A stretch of DNA of 64,000 bases from Erwinia aphidicola (GCF_014773485.1 NZ_JACXBP010000002.1:592353-656352), one strand, 5' to 3'. Positions 31,789 through 43,194 are shown, counted from the first letter of the stretch. Notes: generated from the letters alone by a model not told the origin. Program-made: numbers and translations.

Positions 31789-33321
31789 ATGGTGAAGCCA
31801 GCCGGACAGAACGCCCTGAAGTGGCTTGTTATCAGCCTGTTTGCCATTTTCACCGGTTATCTGGTGGTGCTGATGTATGCGCAGGGCGAAACGCTGTTTG
31901 CCGCCCTGACGCTGATTGTGCTCAGCACCGGGCTGGTGATTTTCGCCCAGCGCCGCGCCAGCGCCTGGCGCTATGTGTATCCGGGGCTGGCGGGCATGGC
32001 GCTGTTCGTCCTGTTCCCGCTGGCGGCCACCATTGCCATTGCCTTTACCAACTACAGCAGCACCAACCAGCTGACCTTTGAACGGGCGCAGACGGTGCTG
32101 CTGGACCGTCAGTACCAGGCCGGGGAGCACTACAGCTTCAGCCTGTGGCCGGCGGGCAATCAGTGGATTTTACAGCTCAGCGACGACAATCAGCAGCGTT
32201 TCCTCTCTGCGCCGTTCTCGTTCGATGAGCAGAAAGACCTGTCTCTGACGCTGCAAGCGCAGAGCAGCAACCCTCCGGGCGAGCGAGCCATGCTGCGCGT
32301 GGTGACGCAGAACCGCCAGGCACTGGCGCGCATCAGCGCCACGCTGCCGGACGGCAGCCGCCTGCGCATGAGTTCACTGCGCCAGTTCTCCGCCAGTCAG
32401 CCGCTCTACAAGCTGGGCAGCGCGGGTGAGCTGACCAATCAGCAGAACGGCACGGTTTACTGGCCGAACGACGCCAGCGGGTTTTATCAGGCAAAAGACG
32501 CCGCGCAGCAGTGGAGCGGCGAGCGTCTCAGCCCGGGCTATACCGTGCCGATCGGCTGGAAAAACTTCCTGCGGGTGATGACCGACGATGGCATTCAGAA
32601 ACCGTTCCTGGCGATCTTCGTCTGGACCGTGGTGTTCTCACTGCTGACGGTTCTGCTGACCACCGCCGTGGGCATGGTGCTGGCCTGCCTGATGCAGTGG
32701 GAAGCGCTGCGCGGCCGCGCCACCTATCGCCTGCTGCTAATCCTGCCGTATGCGGTCCCGGCGTTTATCTCGATTCTGATCTTCAAAGGGTTGTTCAACC
32801 AGAGCTTCGGCGAGATCAATATCATGCTGCAAAGCCTGCTGGGGATAAAACCGGCCTGGTTTAGCGACCCGACGCTGGCGCGCGGCATGCTGGTGATCGT
32901 CAATACCTGGCTTGGCTATCCGTACATGATGATTCTGTGCATGGGGCTGCTGAAGGCGATCCCGGAGGATCTCTATGAGGCCTCAGCGCTCGACGGCGCC
33001 ACGCCAGGGCAGAACTTCTTCCGCATCACGCTACCGCTGCTGCTCAAGCCGCTGACGCCGCTGATGATTGCCAGCTTCGCCTTTAACTTTAATAACTTTG
33101 TGCTGATCCAGCTGCTGACCAACGGCGGCCCGGACCGGCTTGGTACCACCACTCCGGCGGGCTATACCGACCTGCTGGTGAGCTACACCTGGCGCATCGC
33201 CTTTGAGGGCGGCGGCGGGCAGGACTTTGGCCTGGCGGCGGCGATTGCCACGCTAATCTTCCTGTTAGTTGGCGGGCTGGCGGTGCTGAACCTGAAAGCC
33301 ACGCGTATGAAAATCGAGTGA
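31789..33321 (+). CDS. malF: Maltose ABC transporter permease MalF
   Basis: 510 aa (E. coli 514). Eight expected membrane segments with the large periplasmic P2 loop between segments 3 and 4 (about residues 95-265). The EAA loop [20 protein letters not shown] contacts MalK. Lies 22 bp after malE. Confidence 0.97.
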   Translation: MVKPAGQNALKWLVISLFAIFTGYLVVLMYAQGETLFAALTLIVLSTGLVIFAQRRASAWRYVYPGLAGMALFVLFPLAATIAIAFTNYSSTNQLTFERAQTVLLDRQYQAGEHYSFSLWPAGNQWILQLSDDNQQRFLSAPFSFDEQKDLSLTLQAQSSNPPGERAMLRVVTQNRQALARISATLPDGSRLRMSSLRQFSASQPLYKLGSAGELTNQQNGTVYWPNDASGFYQAKDAAQQWSGERLSPGYTVPIGWKNFLRVMTDDGIQKPFLAIFVWTVVFSLLTVLLTTAVGMVLACLMQWEALRGRATYRLLLILPYAVPAFISILIFKGLFNQSFGEINIMLQSLLGIKPAWFSDPTLARGMLVIVNTWLGYPYMMILCMGLLKAIPEDLYEASALDGATPGQNFFRITLPLLLKPLTPLMIASFAFNFNNFVLIQLLTNGGPDRLGTTTPAGYTDLLVSYTWRIAFEGGGGQDFGLAAAIATLIFLLVGGLAVLNLKATRMKIE

Positions 33322-33328
33322 GGTAGAT

Positions 33329-34219
33329 ATGGCTGTCGTGCAACCTAAATCGCAAAAGCTGCGGCTGCTGCTGACCCACCTGCTGCTGCTGGCGTTTGTC
33401 GCGGTGATTATGTATCCGCTGCTGATGGTGATCGCCATTTCGCTGCGCCCCGGCAACTATGCGATTGGCTCGCTGCTGCCGGAGCATATTTCCTGGGATC
33501 ACTGGAAGCTGGCGCTCGGCTTTGCGGTGACGCATGAGAACGGCAGCGTGACGCCGCCGCCGTTCCCGGTGCTGCTGTGGCTGTGGAATTCGGTGAAGGT
33601 CGCGGCGATCACCGCCGTCGGCATCGTCGCCCTCTCCACCACCTGCGCTTATGCCTTTGCCCGCATGCGCTTTCGCGGCAAAGCCAGCCTGCTGAAGGGG
33701 ATGCTGATTTTCCAGATGTTCCCGGCGGTGCTGTCGCTGGTGGCGCTGTATGCGCTGTTTGACCGCCTTGGCCAGTATCTGCCATTTATCGGGCTGAATA
33801 CCCATGCCGGGCTGATCTTCGCCTATCTGGGCGGTATCGCGCTGCATGTCTGGACGATTAAGGGCTATTTCGAAACGATCGATGGCTCGCTGGAAGAAGC
33901 AGCGGCGCTGGACGGTGCCACGCCGTGGCAGGCGTTCCGTCTGATCCTGCTGCCGCTGTCGGTGCCGATTCTGGCGGTGGTGTTTATTCTGTCGTTTATT
34001 GCTGCCGTTACCGAAGTGCCGGTCGCCTCGCTGCTGCTGCGCGACGTTAACAGCTACACGCTGGCGGTCGGCATGCAGCAGTATCTGAATCCGCAGAACT
34101 ATCTGTGGGGCGATTTTGCCGCGGCGGCGGTGCTGTCGGCGCTGCCGATTACGCTGGTGTTTATTGTCGCCCAGCGCTGGCTGGTCAATGGCCTGACGGC
34201 GGGCGGCGTAAAGGGTTAA
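33329..34219 (+). CDS. malG: Maltose ABC transporter permease MalG
   Basis: 296 aa, the E. coli length. Six membrane segments; EAA loop [21 protein letters not shown]-terminal GLTAGGVKG inserts into the MalK dimer. Start 7 bases after malF, so the genes are coupled. Ends at a strong terminator. Confidence 0.97.
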   Translation: MAVVQPKSQKLRLLLTHLLLLAFVAVIMYPLLMVIAISLRPGNYAIGSLLPEHISWDHWKLALGFAVTHENGSVTPPPFPVLLWLWNSVKVAAITAVGIVALSTTCAYAFARMRFRGKASLLKGMLIFQMFPAVLSLVALYALFDRLGQYLPFIGLNTHAGLIFAYLGGIALHVWTIKGYFETIDGSLEEAAALDGATPWQAFRLILLPLSVPILAVVFILSFIAAVTEVPVASLLLRDVNSYTLAVGMQQYLNPQNYLWGDFAAAAVLSALPITLVFIVAQRWLVNGLTAGGVKG

Positions 34220-34270
34220 TTCGATTTTGTTGTTGCCACTGCGAGAGTGCTTAGCGTTACCCTGTGTCTT

Positions 34271-34298
34271 CAGGCGATCTTCGGATCGCCTGTTTTTT
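34271..34298. terminator. Terminator shared by malG and psiE
   Basis: CAGGCGATC TTCG GATCGCCTG, a perfect 9-bp stem with a UUCG tetraloop, followed by seven Ts. The stem ends against the psiE stop codon on the other strand, so the two convergent genes share it. Confidence 0.92.
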
Positions 34299-34714
34299 TA
34301 TTCGCGCTTCAGCCGGTTGCTGTTCGCCAGCCACAGCGTGACCACTAAGATCAGGATGGCTATGGAGTAGGCCAGGGTGTCGAACGGGTTTTTATGGTCG
34401 ACGATAATCAGGCGGATAATCGCGGTGATGCCGATATAAACAAAGTAGCGCAGCGGGAAGTGGTAGCCCGACTGGAAGTATTTAATGATCAGGGCGATAA
34501 ACTCGAAGTAAAGGAAGTAGATAACGATGCCTTCAATCAGCAGATACGACGAGGTCTGCTCGCCGGTGTTGAGCAGCACATTGCCGAGGTGGATGGTCTC
34601 TTTGCCGAGGAAGATGATCAGGATACAGGCCAGCACGATCAGGCCGGTGTTTAATACCATTTGCAGGGCAAAGGCCAGCCGGGTGGCGGGCGTGTTACGG
34701 TCTTGGGAAGTCAT
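34298..34714 (-). CDS. psiE: Phosphate-starvation-inducible protein PsiE
   Basis: 138 aa from [12 protein letters not shown] with GAGG 8 bases upstream (E. coli 136 aa); a frame extension upstream is less likely. Four membrane segments; [20 protein letters not shown] and [19 protein letters not shown] are nearly invariant. Inner membrane; induced by phosphate starvation and CRP in E. coli, function unknown. Confidence 0.93.
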   Translation of the reverse strand: MTSQDRNTPATRLAFALQMVLNTGLIVLACILIIFLGKETIHLGNVLLNTGEQTSSYLLIEGIVIYFLYFEFIALIIKYFQSGYHFPLRYFVYIGITAIIRLIIVDHKNPFDTLAYSIAILILVVTLWLANSNRLKRE

Positions 34715-34831
34715 CTCGGGTGCCTCAAAGTCATTGTTATCCGTCGGGAATGCCGACGGATACAATATGCTTGAGCGTGACGCAGATCACAACATTTCGA
34801 TTTAAGAAAGGCATTTCGCCGGCTGTGACAG

Positions 34832-34905
34832 GTAGGGGCTGACCCGCTGTTTCGTTCAGCCCGTCAAACCGTCGGCACGGGGCGACCGGAAGAGAAGGTC
34901 GCCCC
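34832..34905. repeat. Two intergenic palindromes, class A
   Basis: The first (34832-34864) is decayed: GTAGGGGCTGA, loop, TCAGCCC. The second (34879-34905) is intact: GGGGCGACC, loop GGAAGAGAA, GGTCGCCCC. Both lie between the psiE start and the yjbH stop, i.e. downstream of yjbH. Confidence 0.7.
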
Positions 34906-34922
34906 CGACATCAACGGGGTGG

Positions 34923-37016
34923 TTAACGGTAGTTGGCGTCGCGGTCGGTGGTCATATCGTACAGCTGGTACTTACGGCCCAGCATCTGACCGCCATCGCG
35001 CGTCAGCGGCGTCCAGTTAACCTGCGCACGGCCACGGGTTGGCGACACGCTGAACACATCCATCGGCACCGAAATATAGAAGCCTTTGGTGAAGTCACCC
35101 TCGCCGTACTCCTCCGCCGAGACGTTGGTTTTGGTGGCGTAAGCGCCAACGATAATGCCGCTGTCGAAGCGCTTCGACACGTCGACCGTCACGCCTTTAT
35201 CTTCCGCCAGGTACTGCCCGACGCTGGCTTTCACCAGCACGTTGCGCATAAACCACGGCTGCCAGTAACCGGTAATGTTGCCCACCTTCGCCGTATAGTC
35301 GGTGAACTGCATCATATTGTCCCAGTCACGCTGCTTGACGTAGTTGGCATCGACGCCCACCGCCCAGCTGGCATCCAGCGGACGATACAGCACTTCCCCA
35401 CCCACGCCGCCGTACATGGTCTCCAGATAGCCGCCGTAGAGCTGACCGTAGAAACCGTTGCCCAGCTCGCGCATGTAGTTGGCCTGCAGGTTATTCACAT
35501 AGACGTTGTTTTCCACGTAGTCGCGAATGTGGGTACGCACGCGCGGCAGCGAGGAGTCGGACGGGGCGCCGTTGTAGTTAAACTTGTCGTAGTTGTTGGT
35601 CAGGTTGCCGAACAGGCTGCCGTCCAGCAGCAGGTGGTCGGTCAGCCAGAAGCTGGCATTGGCCATCACCCCCACCTGATACAGATAGAAACTTTCCGGG
35701 CCGCCTACCGACTGATTAAGCACCGGCGACAGGCTGTAGTTGAGACGGTCGCCGTCAATGCGGAAGCCCTGCTCGGTATGGCCCAGCCTGACCGGATTTA
35801 CCCGCTGCTGCTGTAGCGTCTCTTCACGCCCGAGCGGATAGCCTGCCAGCTGGCGTTGCAGGCTGCCGACGTTGGTTTCGGTAGTCACCTGCGGCATGTT
35901 GCTGCGCGTCTGGGTGACGCGCAGCGTCTCAATACCTGACGGCAGATGATTGGCGAGGATCACGTTGGCGCGATCGACGCCGCGCTGGGTATCGCGATAT
36001 TTATACTGTTCGCCGGTGACGGTCATGGTGCTGCCATCCACCTGAATATTCGGCGCGTTAAGCCCGGCATTGTACTTCAGGTCGGTCAGCTGGCTGGCGG
36101 TCACCGTCGGGTCGAGGAAGCGATCCTGCGGCTGCGGATTGTACTCCGGCTTCGGCGTGTCGCGCTGGTTTTGATGCAGGTCGTTGAAGTTGGTGCGCAG
36201 GGTAAAGCCCGCCATAAAGGTGTTGCCACGCTCATAGCTGACGTTGACGTCTGCCCAGTCGGTGAGGCGGTAAATTGCCCCGACGTTGAACTTGCTCTTC
36301 TGCTCCAGACGACCGGCAAAATCATCCTGGTAGTCGTTGCCTTCGTACTCCATTTTCAGGCGCAGCGGCTGCCACGGGGTCTGGTATTCGATGCCGCCAA
36401 ACAGCGCCGTCGGGCCTTTGAACATATCGCTGCCGCTGACCGAACCGGCGGTGCCGTTGCCTTCAGTGCGGTAGCAGTATTTTTCACTGGCGGAGCAGAA
36501 CGGGTTCTTGATGGTGCCGCTGTTACCGATGTAGCCCCAGCCGAGGCCAAGGGTGAAATCAAACGGTCCCCAGGCTTTGGTCGCCACCAGGTATTCACTG
36601 TCGAACAGCCCGGTACCGCCGAGATCGCGCGAGCCCACCGAGACTTCCGGCAGCCAGAAGCCCTCTTCCCACAGCCGCAGCTTGAGGTCGAACGCTTTAT
36701 CTTTATAGGTCTGATCGCCCGAGAAGCTCGACACCGCGCTGTACTCGCGGGTTTTTACGTCGGTGTAGCGGATGGTGGCTTCCAGCCACGGGAACAGCTG
36801 CACCGAGGAGGAGTAGAAATGGTACTGGTCGTTGTAGCGATAGTTAAGGCTGAACTCGCCCTCTTTTGCCATACGCGCGGTCGGCACCTGCATCAGGCCC
36901 ACGCCGCCGAAGTCGGACTGGGAGGGGCCGATCGGGTCGGGCCAGGTGGCCGCCTGCGCCTGGCAGGCACAGGCGACGGAAAATGACAGCAGGCTGAGAA
37001 GATAACGTTTTTTCAT
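34923..37016 (-). CDS. yjbH: YjbH family outer-membrane exopolysaccharide protein
   Basis: 697 aa (E. coli 698). Signal peptide ending [10 protein letters not shown]. Start of the mature part ([20 protein letters not shown]) is the DUF940 family signature. Repeating amphipathic strands suggest an outer-membrane barrel. Part of the yjbEFGH operon for an exopolysaccharide of uncertain structure. Overlaps yjbG by one base. Confidence 0.94.
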   Translation of the reverse strand: MKKRYLLSLLSFSVACACQAQAATWPDPIGPSQSDFGGVGLMQVPTARMAKEGEFSLNYRYNDQYHFYSSSVQLFPWLEATIRYTDVKTREYSAVSSFSGDQTYKDKAFDLKLRLWEEGFWLPEVSVGSRDLGGTGLFDSEYLVATKAWGPFDFTLGLGWGYIGNSGTIKNPFCSASEKYCYRTEGNGTAGSVSGSDMFKGPTALFGGIEYQTPWQPLRLKMEYEGNDYQDDFAGRLEQKSKFNVGAIYRLTDWADVNVSYERGNTFMAGFTLRTNFNDLHQNQRDTPKPEYNPQPQDRFLDPTVTASQLTDLKYNAGLNAPNIQVDGSTMTVTGEQYKYRDTQRGVDRANVILANHLPSGIETLRVTQTRSNMPQVTTETNVGSLQRQLAGYPLGREETLQQQRVNPVRLGHTEQGFRIDGDRLNYSLSPVLNQSVGGPESFYLYQVGVMANASFWLTDHLLLDGSLFGNLTNNYDKFNYNGAPSDSSLPRVRTHIRDYVENNVYVNNLQANYMRELGNGFYGQLYGGYLETMYGGVGGEVLYRPLDASWAVGVDANYVKQRDWDNMMQFTDYTAKVGNITGYWQPWFMRNVLVKASVGQYLAEDKGVTVDVSKRFDSGIIVGAYATKTNVSAEEYGEGDFTKGFYISVPMDVFSVSPTRGRAQVNWTPLTRDGGQMLGRKYQLYDMTTDRDANYR

Positions 37017-37774
37017 CAGTCAGGGATCCGGTGCGTCAGAACAGAAACGATCTGCTGGTTGAGATCGGCATAGGCGCTCGGCAGCGTCCAGGAGGAGAAG
37101 CCAACAAAGAGGATGCTACCCGGCTGCGGCTCGTAGTGACGTCGATTCCAGTAAGCCACGGGCACCTCGGTCACCTCACCCGCCGGGGAGATCACCTGCG
37201 CGGTGTTGCGCTCGCCGCCGCTCATGCGTGGGTGAGCATCGAGGTAATCCACCACGGATCGCCCGGCCGCCCACGGCGTATTGCCCGCCTTCTCCACCAC
37301 TCCGGCCAGCGTCACCGAGGTGGGTTTTTCCAGGGTATAGACGCTGTACTCGCCCTGCAGCGTGCGGTTAGCCTCTGGCCGTAAGCGCACCCAGTCCGGG
37401 TCGAGATTGACTCTCTGCCGTCCTGTCACTTTTAGCGCCGCGATCTGCTGACGCACGTTGTCCACGATGGCCGCCTGTTCGCCGTCACCGTCACTTTTCA
37501 ATTCGTCGCGCCACGCCTGCAGGCGCGCCATCAGCATCTGCTGCTGCTGTACTGCCACCGCCGTAGCCAGCTTTTCGCTTATCACCGTGCCGGGCCACCA
37601 GGTTTTCTGCTGGAGTACCGGGCTGGTGACTAGCTGAGCGAGATTTTCGGCGTGGACGATCGCCACCGGTACCGTTTGCCCGGGATAAAATACCGTGACC
37701 TGGCTATCCGCCACAGCCTGCAGCGACAGCGATGCCACTATCCCTGCGAGAAGAGTTGTTAGGGTTTTTTTCAT
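37016..37774 (-). CDS. yjbG: YjbG capsule-biosynthesis-like periplasmic protein
   Basis: 252 aa (E. coli 245). Signal peptide ([10 protein letters not shown]). Middle part [20 protein letters not shown] and [13 protein letters not shown] looks like a SLBB/polysaccharide-export region (GfcC family). Overlaps yjbF by 4 bp and yjbH by 1 bp: tight translational coupling. Confidence 0.92.
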   Translation of the reverse strand: MKKTLTTLLAGIVASLSLQAVADSQVTVFYPGQTVPVAIVHAENLAQLVTSPVLQQKTWWPGTVISEKLATAVAVQQQQMLMARLQAWRDELKSDGDGEQAAIVDNVRQQIAALKVTGRQRVNLDPDWVRLRPEANRTLQGEYSVYTLEKPTSVTLAGVVEKAGNTPWAAGRSVVDYLDAHPRMSGGERNTAQVISPAGEVTEVPVAYWNRRHYEPQPGSILFVGFSSWTLPSAYADLNQQIVSVLTHRIPD

Positions 37775-38415
37775 GATTTCGCAGGCTTCAGGATAGTGAA
37801 TTCAACCGGGATAGTGTCCGCACCCAGCATCTGCCGGGCCTGACGGACCTGCCCGCTGGTGGTATCAATCCAGAACGTATTGCGCCAGGCGTGGCCGTCG
37901 TCGGCGCTGACCTCTTCCTGCCACACGCGGCACGCCACCGGCTCACCGGCCAGCTGCAGCACCTCATCCTTCAGGCGGGTAAAGCGGGATGTCGCGCTGC
38001 CGGCGCGCGGCTGGCCGTTTTCCGTCCAGCTCATCGCCCGCGCCCAGCTGGCCCCATCGCTAAGGTGCAGCGCATCACGCAGCGGGTCGTTAGCCAGATT
38101 ACTGACGTCATTGAGGTTATCGGCCATACCCAGCGTTTTCACCAGACGACCATGCTGGGTCACCAGCATCGCCCGATCGCGGGTGATCCACTTCTGCTGG
38201 CCGTTCTCGTTGAAGCCGAGCACCACGAAGATTTGCTGGCCGTCATTGACGCGCAAATACATGCTGGCGTAGGGCAAACTGTCGATTTGTTGGTTAGTCA
38301 TCTGGATGTCGTCAGCGCCGAGAAATGCCAGCTTGACGGTTTCACCCAATCCTTTTTGCGTTTGAGTACAGGCCTGAAGCAGCAGGCAGAGGATCAGCAG
38401 TGGAAGGTTTCGCAC
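37771..38415 (-). CDS. yjbF: YjbF lipoprotein (GfcB family)
   Basis: 214 aa from a GTG (VRNLPLLILCLLLQACTQTQ) with AGGGA 7 bases upstream; the lipobox LQAC then falls at residues 14-17. Upstream in-frame codons give a poor start. GfcB/YjbF family outer-membrane lipoprotein. E. coli YjbF has 212 aa. Confidence 0.9.
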   Translation of the reverse strand: MRNLPLLILCLLLQACTQTQKGLGETVKLAFLGADDIQMTNQQIDSLPYASMYLRVNDGQQIFVVLGFNENGQQKWITRDRAMLVTQHGRLVKTLGMADNLNDVSNLANDPLRDALHLSDGASWARAMSWTENGQPRAGSATSRFTRLKDEVLQLAGEPVACRVWQEEVSADDGHAWRNTFWIDTTSGQVRQARQMLGADTIPVEFTILKPAKS

Positions 38416-38493
38416 CTGTGTGTGTCCCTGAGCAAAGTAGAACAAGGCTGAAAATAACCACACAAGCGTGTGGTTATGATTAATTTTTTGTAC

Positions 38494-38760
38494 TTAGCGG
38501 GTGGTGCTTGTGGTCGTGGTGGTCGTGGTTCCGGTATTGGAACCATTACCACCGCTGCTCGCGGCCAGCGCAATACCGGCCAGAGCGCCAGCAGCACCAA
38601 TACCAACGGCAGTGGTTACACCGGCCGACATCGCACCGGCTTCAGCACCGGCAGCTGCACCGGTCTCTGTCGCTGATGCGCCAGCTGCTTCTGCGGCAAA
38701 CGCGCCCGAAGCACTCGCTAAGTACACTATGGCTGCAGTAGCCCATAAGACTTTTTTCAT
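38494..38760 (-). CDS. yjbE: YjbE, small secreted Ala/Thr/Ser-rich protein
   Basis: 88 aa. Signal peptide ending GAFA-AEAAG, then a low-complexity Ala/Gly body and the C-terminal TTTTTTTST that E. coli YjbE also has. The codon before the ATG is GTG; the ATG has AAGGG 8 bases away and is chosen. First gene of yjbEFGH, under RcsB in E. coli. Role in the exopolysaccharide operon unknown. Confidence 0.9.
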   Translation of the reverse strand: MKKVLWATAAIVYLASASGAFAAEAAGASATETGAAAGAEAGAMSAGVTTAVGIGAAGALAGIALAASSGGNGSNTGTTTTTTTSTTR

Positions 38761-39294
38761 CACACTTTCCCTTCATTAAATGAATGGATACCAGGGCCTG
38801 GATGGCACCTGGCGACACCAGTATGGGGAATAAATTATCAGAAAGCAGCGGGCCATCCGGCGCGGAAAGAGATGGTGTAAAACACTGGTAAATGGCGGGA
38901 AAGTTGCGGTTAAGGCAGATATTTATCTACATAAGTGCCTTAAACGGAGATTAATACCAATATTTAATTTAAATCTGGCGCCATAGGCTAAAAATCCCAG
39001 CCAGATGAAATATTAATGACATGACGGTAGCAAATGGCATTATCTTTGTAATAATCCATTTAAAAACATGAAGATAATCACAGAGAATGACCGCGTTTAG
39101 CCCCTGTAAACAGCGGCCAGATTCGGAATTTTCTGCCGCGAAATCGGGCGATTTTGCGCAATTTTAGGAATATGCCCATCTCAAAAACGCAAACTTTACT
39201 CATCTTTGGGGGGGTTTTACGGCGAGATGACGGTGGGATTATCGCTGACAGGGGGCTGCCCGGCTGTCAACCAGTGCCAGGGAATACCAGAAAA

Positions 39295-39322
39295 TAAAAA
39301 ACCCCCAGTAAATGGGGGTTCG
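39295..39322 (-). terminator. Rho-independent terminator, probably of pgi
   Basis: On the minus strand AACCCCCATTTACTGGGGGT followed by a T run (TTTTTTATTTTC). It is about 190 bp past the pgi stop, with the palindromes in between. Confidence 0.8.
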
Positions 39323-39330
39323 GCAATATT

Positions 39331-39430
39331 GTGCAGGCCATCGGAACGGGTCGACCGGAAAAAATGGTCTTCATTATGGCCGGTGCAGGCCAACGGAACG
39401 GGTCGACCGGAAAAAATGGTCGACCCCTAC
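39331..39430. repeat. Tandem duplication carrying class A palindromes
   Basis: A 39-base unit at 39331-39369 is repeated at 39383-39421 with one change (period 52 bp). Each holds GGGTCGACCGGAAAAAATGG. Only the second copy is followed by TCGACCCCTAC and so forms the full hairpin; the first has lost its right arm. Confidence 0.85.
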
Positions 39431-39455
39431 GGTTCACGGGTATGCGGATTTGTAG

Positions 39456-39496
39456 GGGTCAGGCACGCCTGACCCAGGGCGAGGCACACCTCGCCC
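39456..39496. repeat. Two adjacent class B palindromes
   Basis: GGGTCAGGCACGCCTGACCC (39456-39475) and GGGCGAGGCACACCTCGCCC (39477-39496), one base apart, with differing stems. The second lies 13 bp past the pgi stop. Confidence 0.85.
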
Positions 39497-39509
39497 CTTC
39501 GAGGGAGAA

Positions 39510-41153
39510 TTAACGCCAGGACTTATAGCGGTTAATCAGGCCATTGGTAGAGCTGTCGTGGCTGGTGACGTTATCCGCGCCGGAGAGTTCCGGCAGGATG
39601 CGGTTAGCCAGCTGTTTGCCCAGCTCAACGCCCCACTGATCGAAGGTAAAGATGTTGAGGATTGCGCCCTGAGTGAAGATCTTATGCTCATACAGCGCAA
39701 TCAGCGCGCCGAGGCTGAACGGCGTGATATCACGCAGCAGGATGGAGTTGGTCGGGCGGTTACCTTCAAACACTTTGAACGGCACCACGTGCTCGACGGA
39801 CTGCGCATCTTTTCCGGCATCGGCAAACTCTTTCTCTACCACGTCACGCGCTTTACCAAACGCCAGCGCTTCGGTCTGGGCAAAGAAGTTCGACAGCAGC
39901 TTGCTGTGATGATCGCCCAGCTTGTTGTGGGTGTTCGCCGGAGCAATAAAGTCGCAAGGGATAAGCTTAGTGCCCTGGTGGATCAGCTGGTAGAACGCAT
40001 GCTGGCCGTTAGTGCCCGGCTCGCCCCAGATAATCGGACCCGTTTCGTAAGTTACCGGCGTGCCGTTACGGTCAACGTACTTACCGTTGGACTCCATGTT
40101 GCCCTGCTGGAAATAGGCGGCAAAGCGGTGCATATACTGGTCGTACGGCAGGATCGCTTCGGTTTCAGCACCAAAGAAGTTGTTGTACCAGATGCCGATC
40201 AGCGCCAGCAGCACCGGCAGGTTTTTCTCTTCCGGCGTGTCGGCAAAGTGGCGGTCCATCGCGTGCGCGCCGCTCAGCAGCTTCTCAAAGTTGCTGAAAC
40301 CGATAGACAGGATGATCGACAGGCCAATCGCCGACCACAGTGAGTAGCGGCCGCCGACCCAGTCCCAGAACTCGAACATATTGTCAGTATCAATCCCGAA
40401 CTCGCTGACCGCTTTAGCGTTGGTCGACAGCGCGGCAAAGTGCTTCGCCACGTCTTCCTGTTCACCGGAGGTCAGGAACCAGTCACGCGCGCTGTGGGCG
40501 TTGGTCATGGTCTCCTGAGTGGTGAAAGTTTTCGAGGCCACGAGGAACAGCGTGGTTTCCGGGTTCAGCGTTTTCAGCGTTTCGGCAATATGGGTGCCGT
40601 CGACGTTGGAAACGAAGTGCATATTCAGGTGGTTCTTATATGGGCGCAGTGCTTCGGTGACCATAAACGGACCGAGGTCGGAGCCGCCGATACCAATGTT
40701 CACCACGTCAGTGATGGCTTTGCCGGTGTAGCCTTTCCAGTCGCCGCTGATAATGCGCTCGGAGAAGCCTTTCATCTTTTCCAGCACCGCGTTGACTTCC
40801 GGCATCACATCTTTGCCATCAACCATGATCGGGGTGTTGCTGCGGTTGCGCAGCGCCACGTGCAGCACGGCACGATCTTCAGTGCGGTTGATCTTCTCGC
40901 CGGAGAACATCGACTTGATCGCGCCCTGCAGGTCGGTCTCTTTCGCCAGCGCTTGCAGCTTGTCGAGGGTTTCCTGGGTGATGCGGTTTTTGGAAAAATC
41001 CACCAGCATCTGGTCGTCAAAAGTCGCGGAGAATTTAGCAAACCGGTCGGCATCTTGCGCGAACAGGTCGGCAATCTGCACATCTTTCATCTGTTCAAAA
41101 TGCTGCTGCAGTGCCTGCCAGGCAGCGGTTTGTGTCGGATTGATATTTTTCAT
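39510..41153 (-). CDS. pgi: Glucose-6-phosphate isomerase
   Basis: 547 aa (E. coli 549). Interconverts glucose-6-P and fructose-6-P. PGI signatures [17 protein letters not shown] and [13 protein letters not shown]; active-site Lys, His and Glu regions conserved. AAAGAGTGTGTT precedes the ATG. Divergent from lysC. Confidence 0.98.
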   Translation of the reverse strand: MKNINPTQTAAWQALQQHFEQMKDVQIADLFAQDADRFAKFSATFDDQMLVDFSKNRITQETLDKLQALAKETDLQGAIKSMFSGEKINRTEDRAVLHVALRNRSNTPIMVDGKDVMPEVNAVLEKMKGFSERIISGDWKGYTGKAITDVVNIGIGGSDLGPFMVTEALRPYKNHLNMHFVSNVDGTHIAETLKTLNPETTLFLVASKTFTTQETMTNAHSARDWFLTSGEQEDVAKHFAALSTNAKAVSEFGIDTDNMFEFWDWVGGRYSLWSAIGLSIILSIGFSNFEKLLSGAHAMDRHFADTPEEKNLPVLLALIGIWYNNFFGAETEAILPYDQYMHRFAAYFQQGNMESNGKYVDRNGTPVTYETGPIIWGEPGTNGQHAFYQLIHQGTKLIPCDFIAPANTHNKLGDHHSKLLSNFFAQTEALAFGKARDVVEKEFADAGKDAQSVEHVVPFKVFEGNRPTNSILLRDITPFSLGALIALYEHKIFTQGAILNIFTFDQWGVELGKQLANRILPELSGADNVTSHDSSTNGLINRYKSWR

Positions 41154-41474
41154 AGCAACACACTCTTTTTATTTAAGAACCGTCATTCAGATCGGACGAC
41201 ATGTTACCCGTTAAGGAGCAGGCTCTTTCCTTTTCCTGCAACAGGTATCAGCAATCATCCCATCGCGATTTTGCACTCGGCGGGTGAGGATCGTGCCCAC
41301 CAGGGGTTTCAGTATGACTATTCATACCCTGTTAAGGAAAAAAATTATAGCCTGGGGCGTGCTTATAAGAATTGACGCTTATGGTCTAAACGGTGATTTA
41401 GCTGACAAAAGTGATAAGCATGAGTGATACCAGCGCGGTCATAACAAAAATGAATAATCCTCAGCCGACAAGCG

Positions 41475-41503
41475 TTGACAGGGGAGGCATAACCCGATAT
41501 TTC
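41475..41503 (+). promoter_or_regulatory. lysC: Sigma-70 promoter of lysC
   Basis: TTGACA, 17-base spacer, TATTTC; about 30 bp before the start of the lysine riboswitch. Confidence 0.65.
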
Positions 41504-41532
41504 TAGTCCGCAACTTATGCACCACGTGCGTA

Positions 41533-41721
41533 AGCCAGAAGAGGCGCGTCGCCCAGGTAGTGTGTTGGAGGAGCCGTATCCGGTGAAGACACATCAGGGG
41601 GAAGCGACGCCGAGGTACCAACCACGCGGAGTGGGGCGTATCGACCACAGGGGCTGAATCCTCTGGGTTGTCACCAGCAACGTCCGGTAGTCGGGCGGCG
41701 AGGTGGGGCGCTTCTGGGTAA
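41533..41721 (+). ncRNA. Lysine riboswitch
   Basis: Leader of lysC. Shows the conserved L-box blocks: CCAGAAGAGGCGCGTCGCCC at the start, TGTTGGAGGAGCC, a segment with GGGGGAAGCGACGCCGAGGT, AGGGGCTGAATCCTCTGGGT followed by TGTCACCAG, and a closing CTTCTGGGT that pairs with the first block (P1). Same layout as the E. coli lysC leader. Lysine binding is expected to lower translation and transcription of aspartokinase III. Confidence 0.95.
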
Positions 41722-41811
41722 ATCGTCGCTTTATGCTTCGGCTTCCCCTCATCTGCCCTTCCCTTGTGCCAAGCTGATGGAATAAATCCTGACACGAAGG
41801 TAGTCATCGTA

Positions 41812-43164
41812 ATGTCTCAAAACCTGATCGTAGCGAAATTTGGCGGCACCAGCGTAGCCGACTTCCACGCTATGAACCGCAGCGCCGATGTCGTGCTGTC
41901 TAACCCCGACGTTCGTCTGGTGGTCCTTTCCGCGTCTGCGGGTGTCACTAATCTGTTGGTCTCTCTGGCTGAAGGCCAGCCGCAGGAGCAGCGCGCTTAC
42001 CTGCTGGATGAGATCCGCCGCATTCAGTACGCCATTATCGATTCACTTAACCAGCCAGCGGTGATCCGCGAAGAGATCGACCGCATGCTGGATAACATCA
42101 CCATGCTGTCCGAAGCGGCGGCACTGGCCAATTCGACCGCACTGACCGACGAACTGGTCAGCCACGGTGAGCTGATGTCCACCCTGCTGTTTGTTGAGAT
42201 CCTGCGCCAGCGCGAAGCTGCCGCAGAGTGGTTCGACGTGCGCAAAGTGATGCGCACCGACGACCACTTTGGTCGTGCCGCGCCGGAGGTGGCGACGCTC
42301 GCCGAGCTGGCTAGCGTGCAGCTGCAGCCGCGCATTGCGGAAGCGCTGATTGTGACTCAGGGCTTTATTGGCAGCGAAGCGAAGGGCCGCACCACCACGT
42401 TGGGCCGCGGCGGCAGCGATTATACCGCTGCGCTGTTGGGCGAAGCGCTGAATGCTGCGCGCATTGATATCTGGACCGATGTGCCGGGTATCTACACCAC
42501 CGATCCCCGCGTGGTGCCGGCGGCGAAGCGCATTGATGTGATTACCTTCGAAGAAGCCGCCGAAATGGCGACCTTCGGTGCCAAAGTGCTGCACCCGGCG
42601 ACCCTGCTGCCTGCGGTACGCCGTGATATTCCGGTGTTTGTCGGCTCCAGTAAGGACCCGGCTGCGGGCGGCACTATCGTCTGCAACAAAACCGAGAACC
42701 CGCCGCTGTTCCGCGCGCTGGCTCTGCGCCGCAAGCAGACACTGTTGACGCTGCACAGCCTGAGCATGCTGCACACGCACGGCTTCCTGGCTGAACTGTT
42801 CAGCATCCTGGCGCGCCATCAGATTTCTGTCGACCTGATCACCACCTCCGAAGTGAGCGTGGCGCTGACGCTGGACACCACCGGCTCGACCTCTACCGGC
42901 GACAGCCTGCTTTCACAGGCGCTGCTCACCGAGCTTTCCTCACTTTGCCGCGTTGAGGTTGAAGAGAACCTGGCGCTGATCGCGATTATCGGCAACAAGC
43001 TGTCGCAGGCGTGTGGCGTGGGTAAAGAGGTGTTTGGCGTGCTCGACCCGTTCAATCTGCGCATGATCTGCTATGGCGCCAGCAGCTATAACCTCTGCTT
43101 CCTGGTACCGGGCAACGATGCCGAGAAGGTGGTTCAGACGCTGCACCGAAATTTATTCGAGTAA
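41812..43164 (+). CDS. lysC: Lysine-sensitive aspartokinase III
   Basis: 450 aa (E. coli 449) from MSQNLIVAKFGGTSV; the longer frame would start inside the leader. Kinase domain with KFGGTSVADF (residues 8-17) and GRGGSDYTAALLGEAL, then two ACT domains (about 310-450) that bind lysine. First step of the aspartate pathway. Under the lysine riboswitch. Confidence 0.97.
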   Translation: MSQNLIVAKFGGTSVADFHAMNRSADVVLSNPDVRLVVLSASAGVTNLLVSLAEGQPQEQRAYLLDEIRRIQYAIIDSLNQPAVIREEIDRMLDNITMLSEAAALANSTALTDELVSHGELMSTLLFVEILRQREAAAEWFDVRKVMRTDDHFGRAAPEVATLAELASVQLQPRIAEALIVTQGFIGSEAKGRTTTLGRGGSDYTAALLGEALNAARIDIWTDVPGIYTTDPRVVPAAKRIDVITFEEAAEMATFGAKVLHPATLLPAVRRDIPVFVGSSKDPAAGGTIVCNKTENPPLFRALALRRKQTLLTLHSLSMLHTHGFLAELFSILARHQISVDLITTSEVSVALTLDTTGSTSTGDSLLSQALLTELSSLCRVEVEENLALIAIIGNKLSQACGVGKEVFGVLDPFNLRMICYGASSYNLCFLVPGNDAEKVVQTLHRNLFE

Positions 43165-43170
43165 CACTCA

Positions 43171-43194
43171 AACCGGGCCTGGCCCGGTTTTTTC
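43171..43194 (+). terminator. Terminator of lysC
   Basis: AACCGGGCC T GGCCCGGTT followed by TTTTC; perfect 9-bp stem right after the stop. Confidence 0.92.

Larger units (their letters stand above)
38761..39509. other. Long gap between yjbE and pgi
   Basis: 749 bp without a gene. The first 450 bp are AT-rich upstream DNA of yjbE, where the operon promoter should be; I cannot place an RcsB box with confidence. The rest holds the pgi terminator and a cluster of palindromes listed separately. Confidence 0.6.

Noticed and set aside
35946..36986. A 346-codon plus-strand frame across yjbH
   Set aside because: Shadow of yjbH, which has a signal peptide and full family match.
39331..39496. A CRISPR array in the repeat cluster after pgi
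   Set aside because: Only two direct copies, spacers not of constant length, and repeats are palindromic elements found all over the window; no cas genes.
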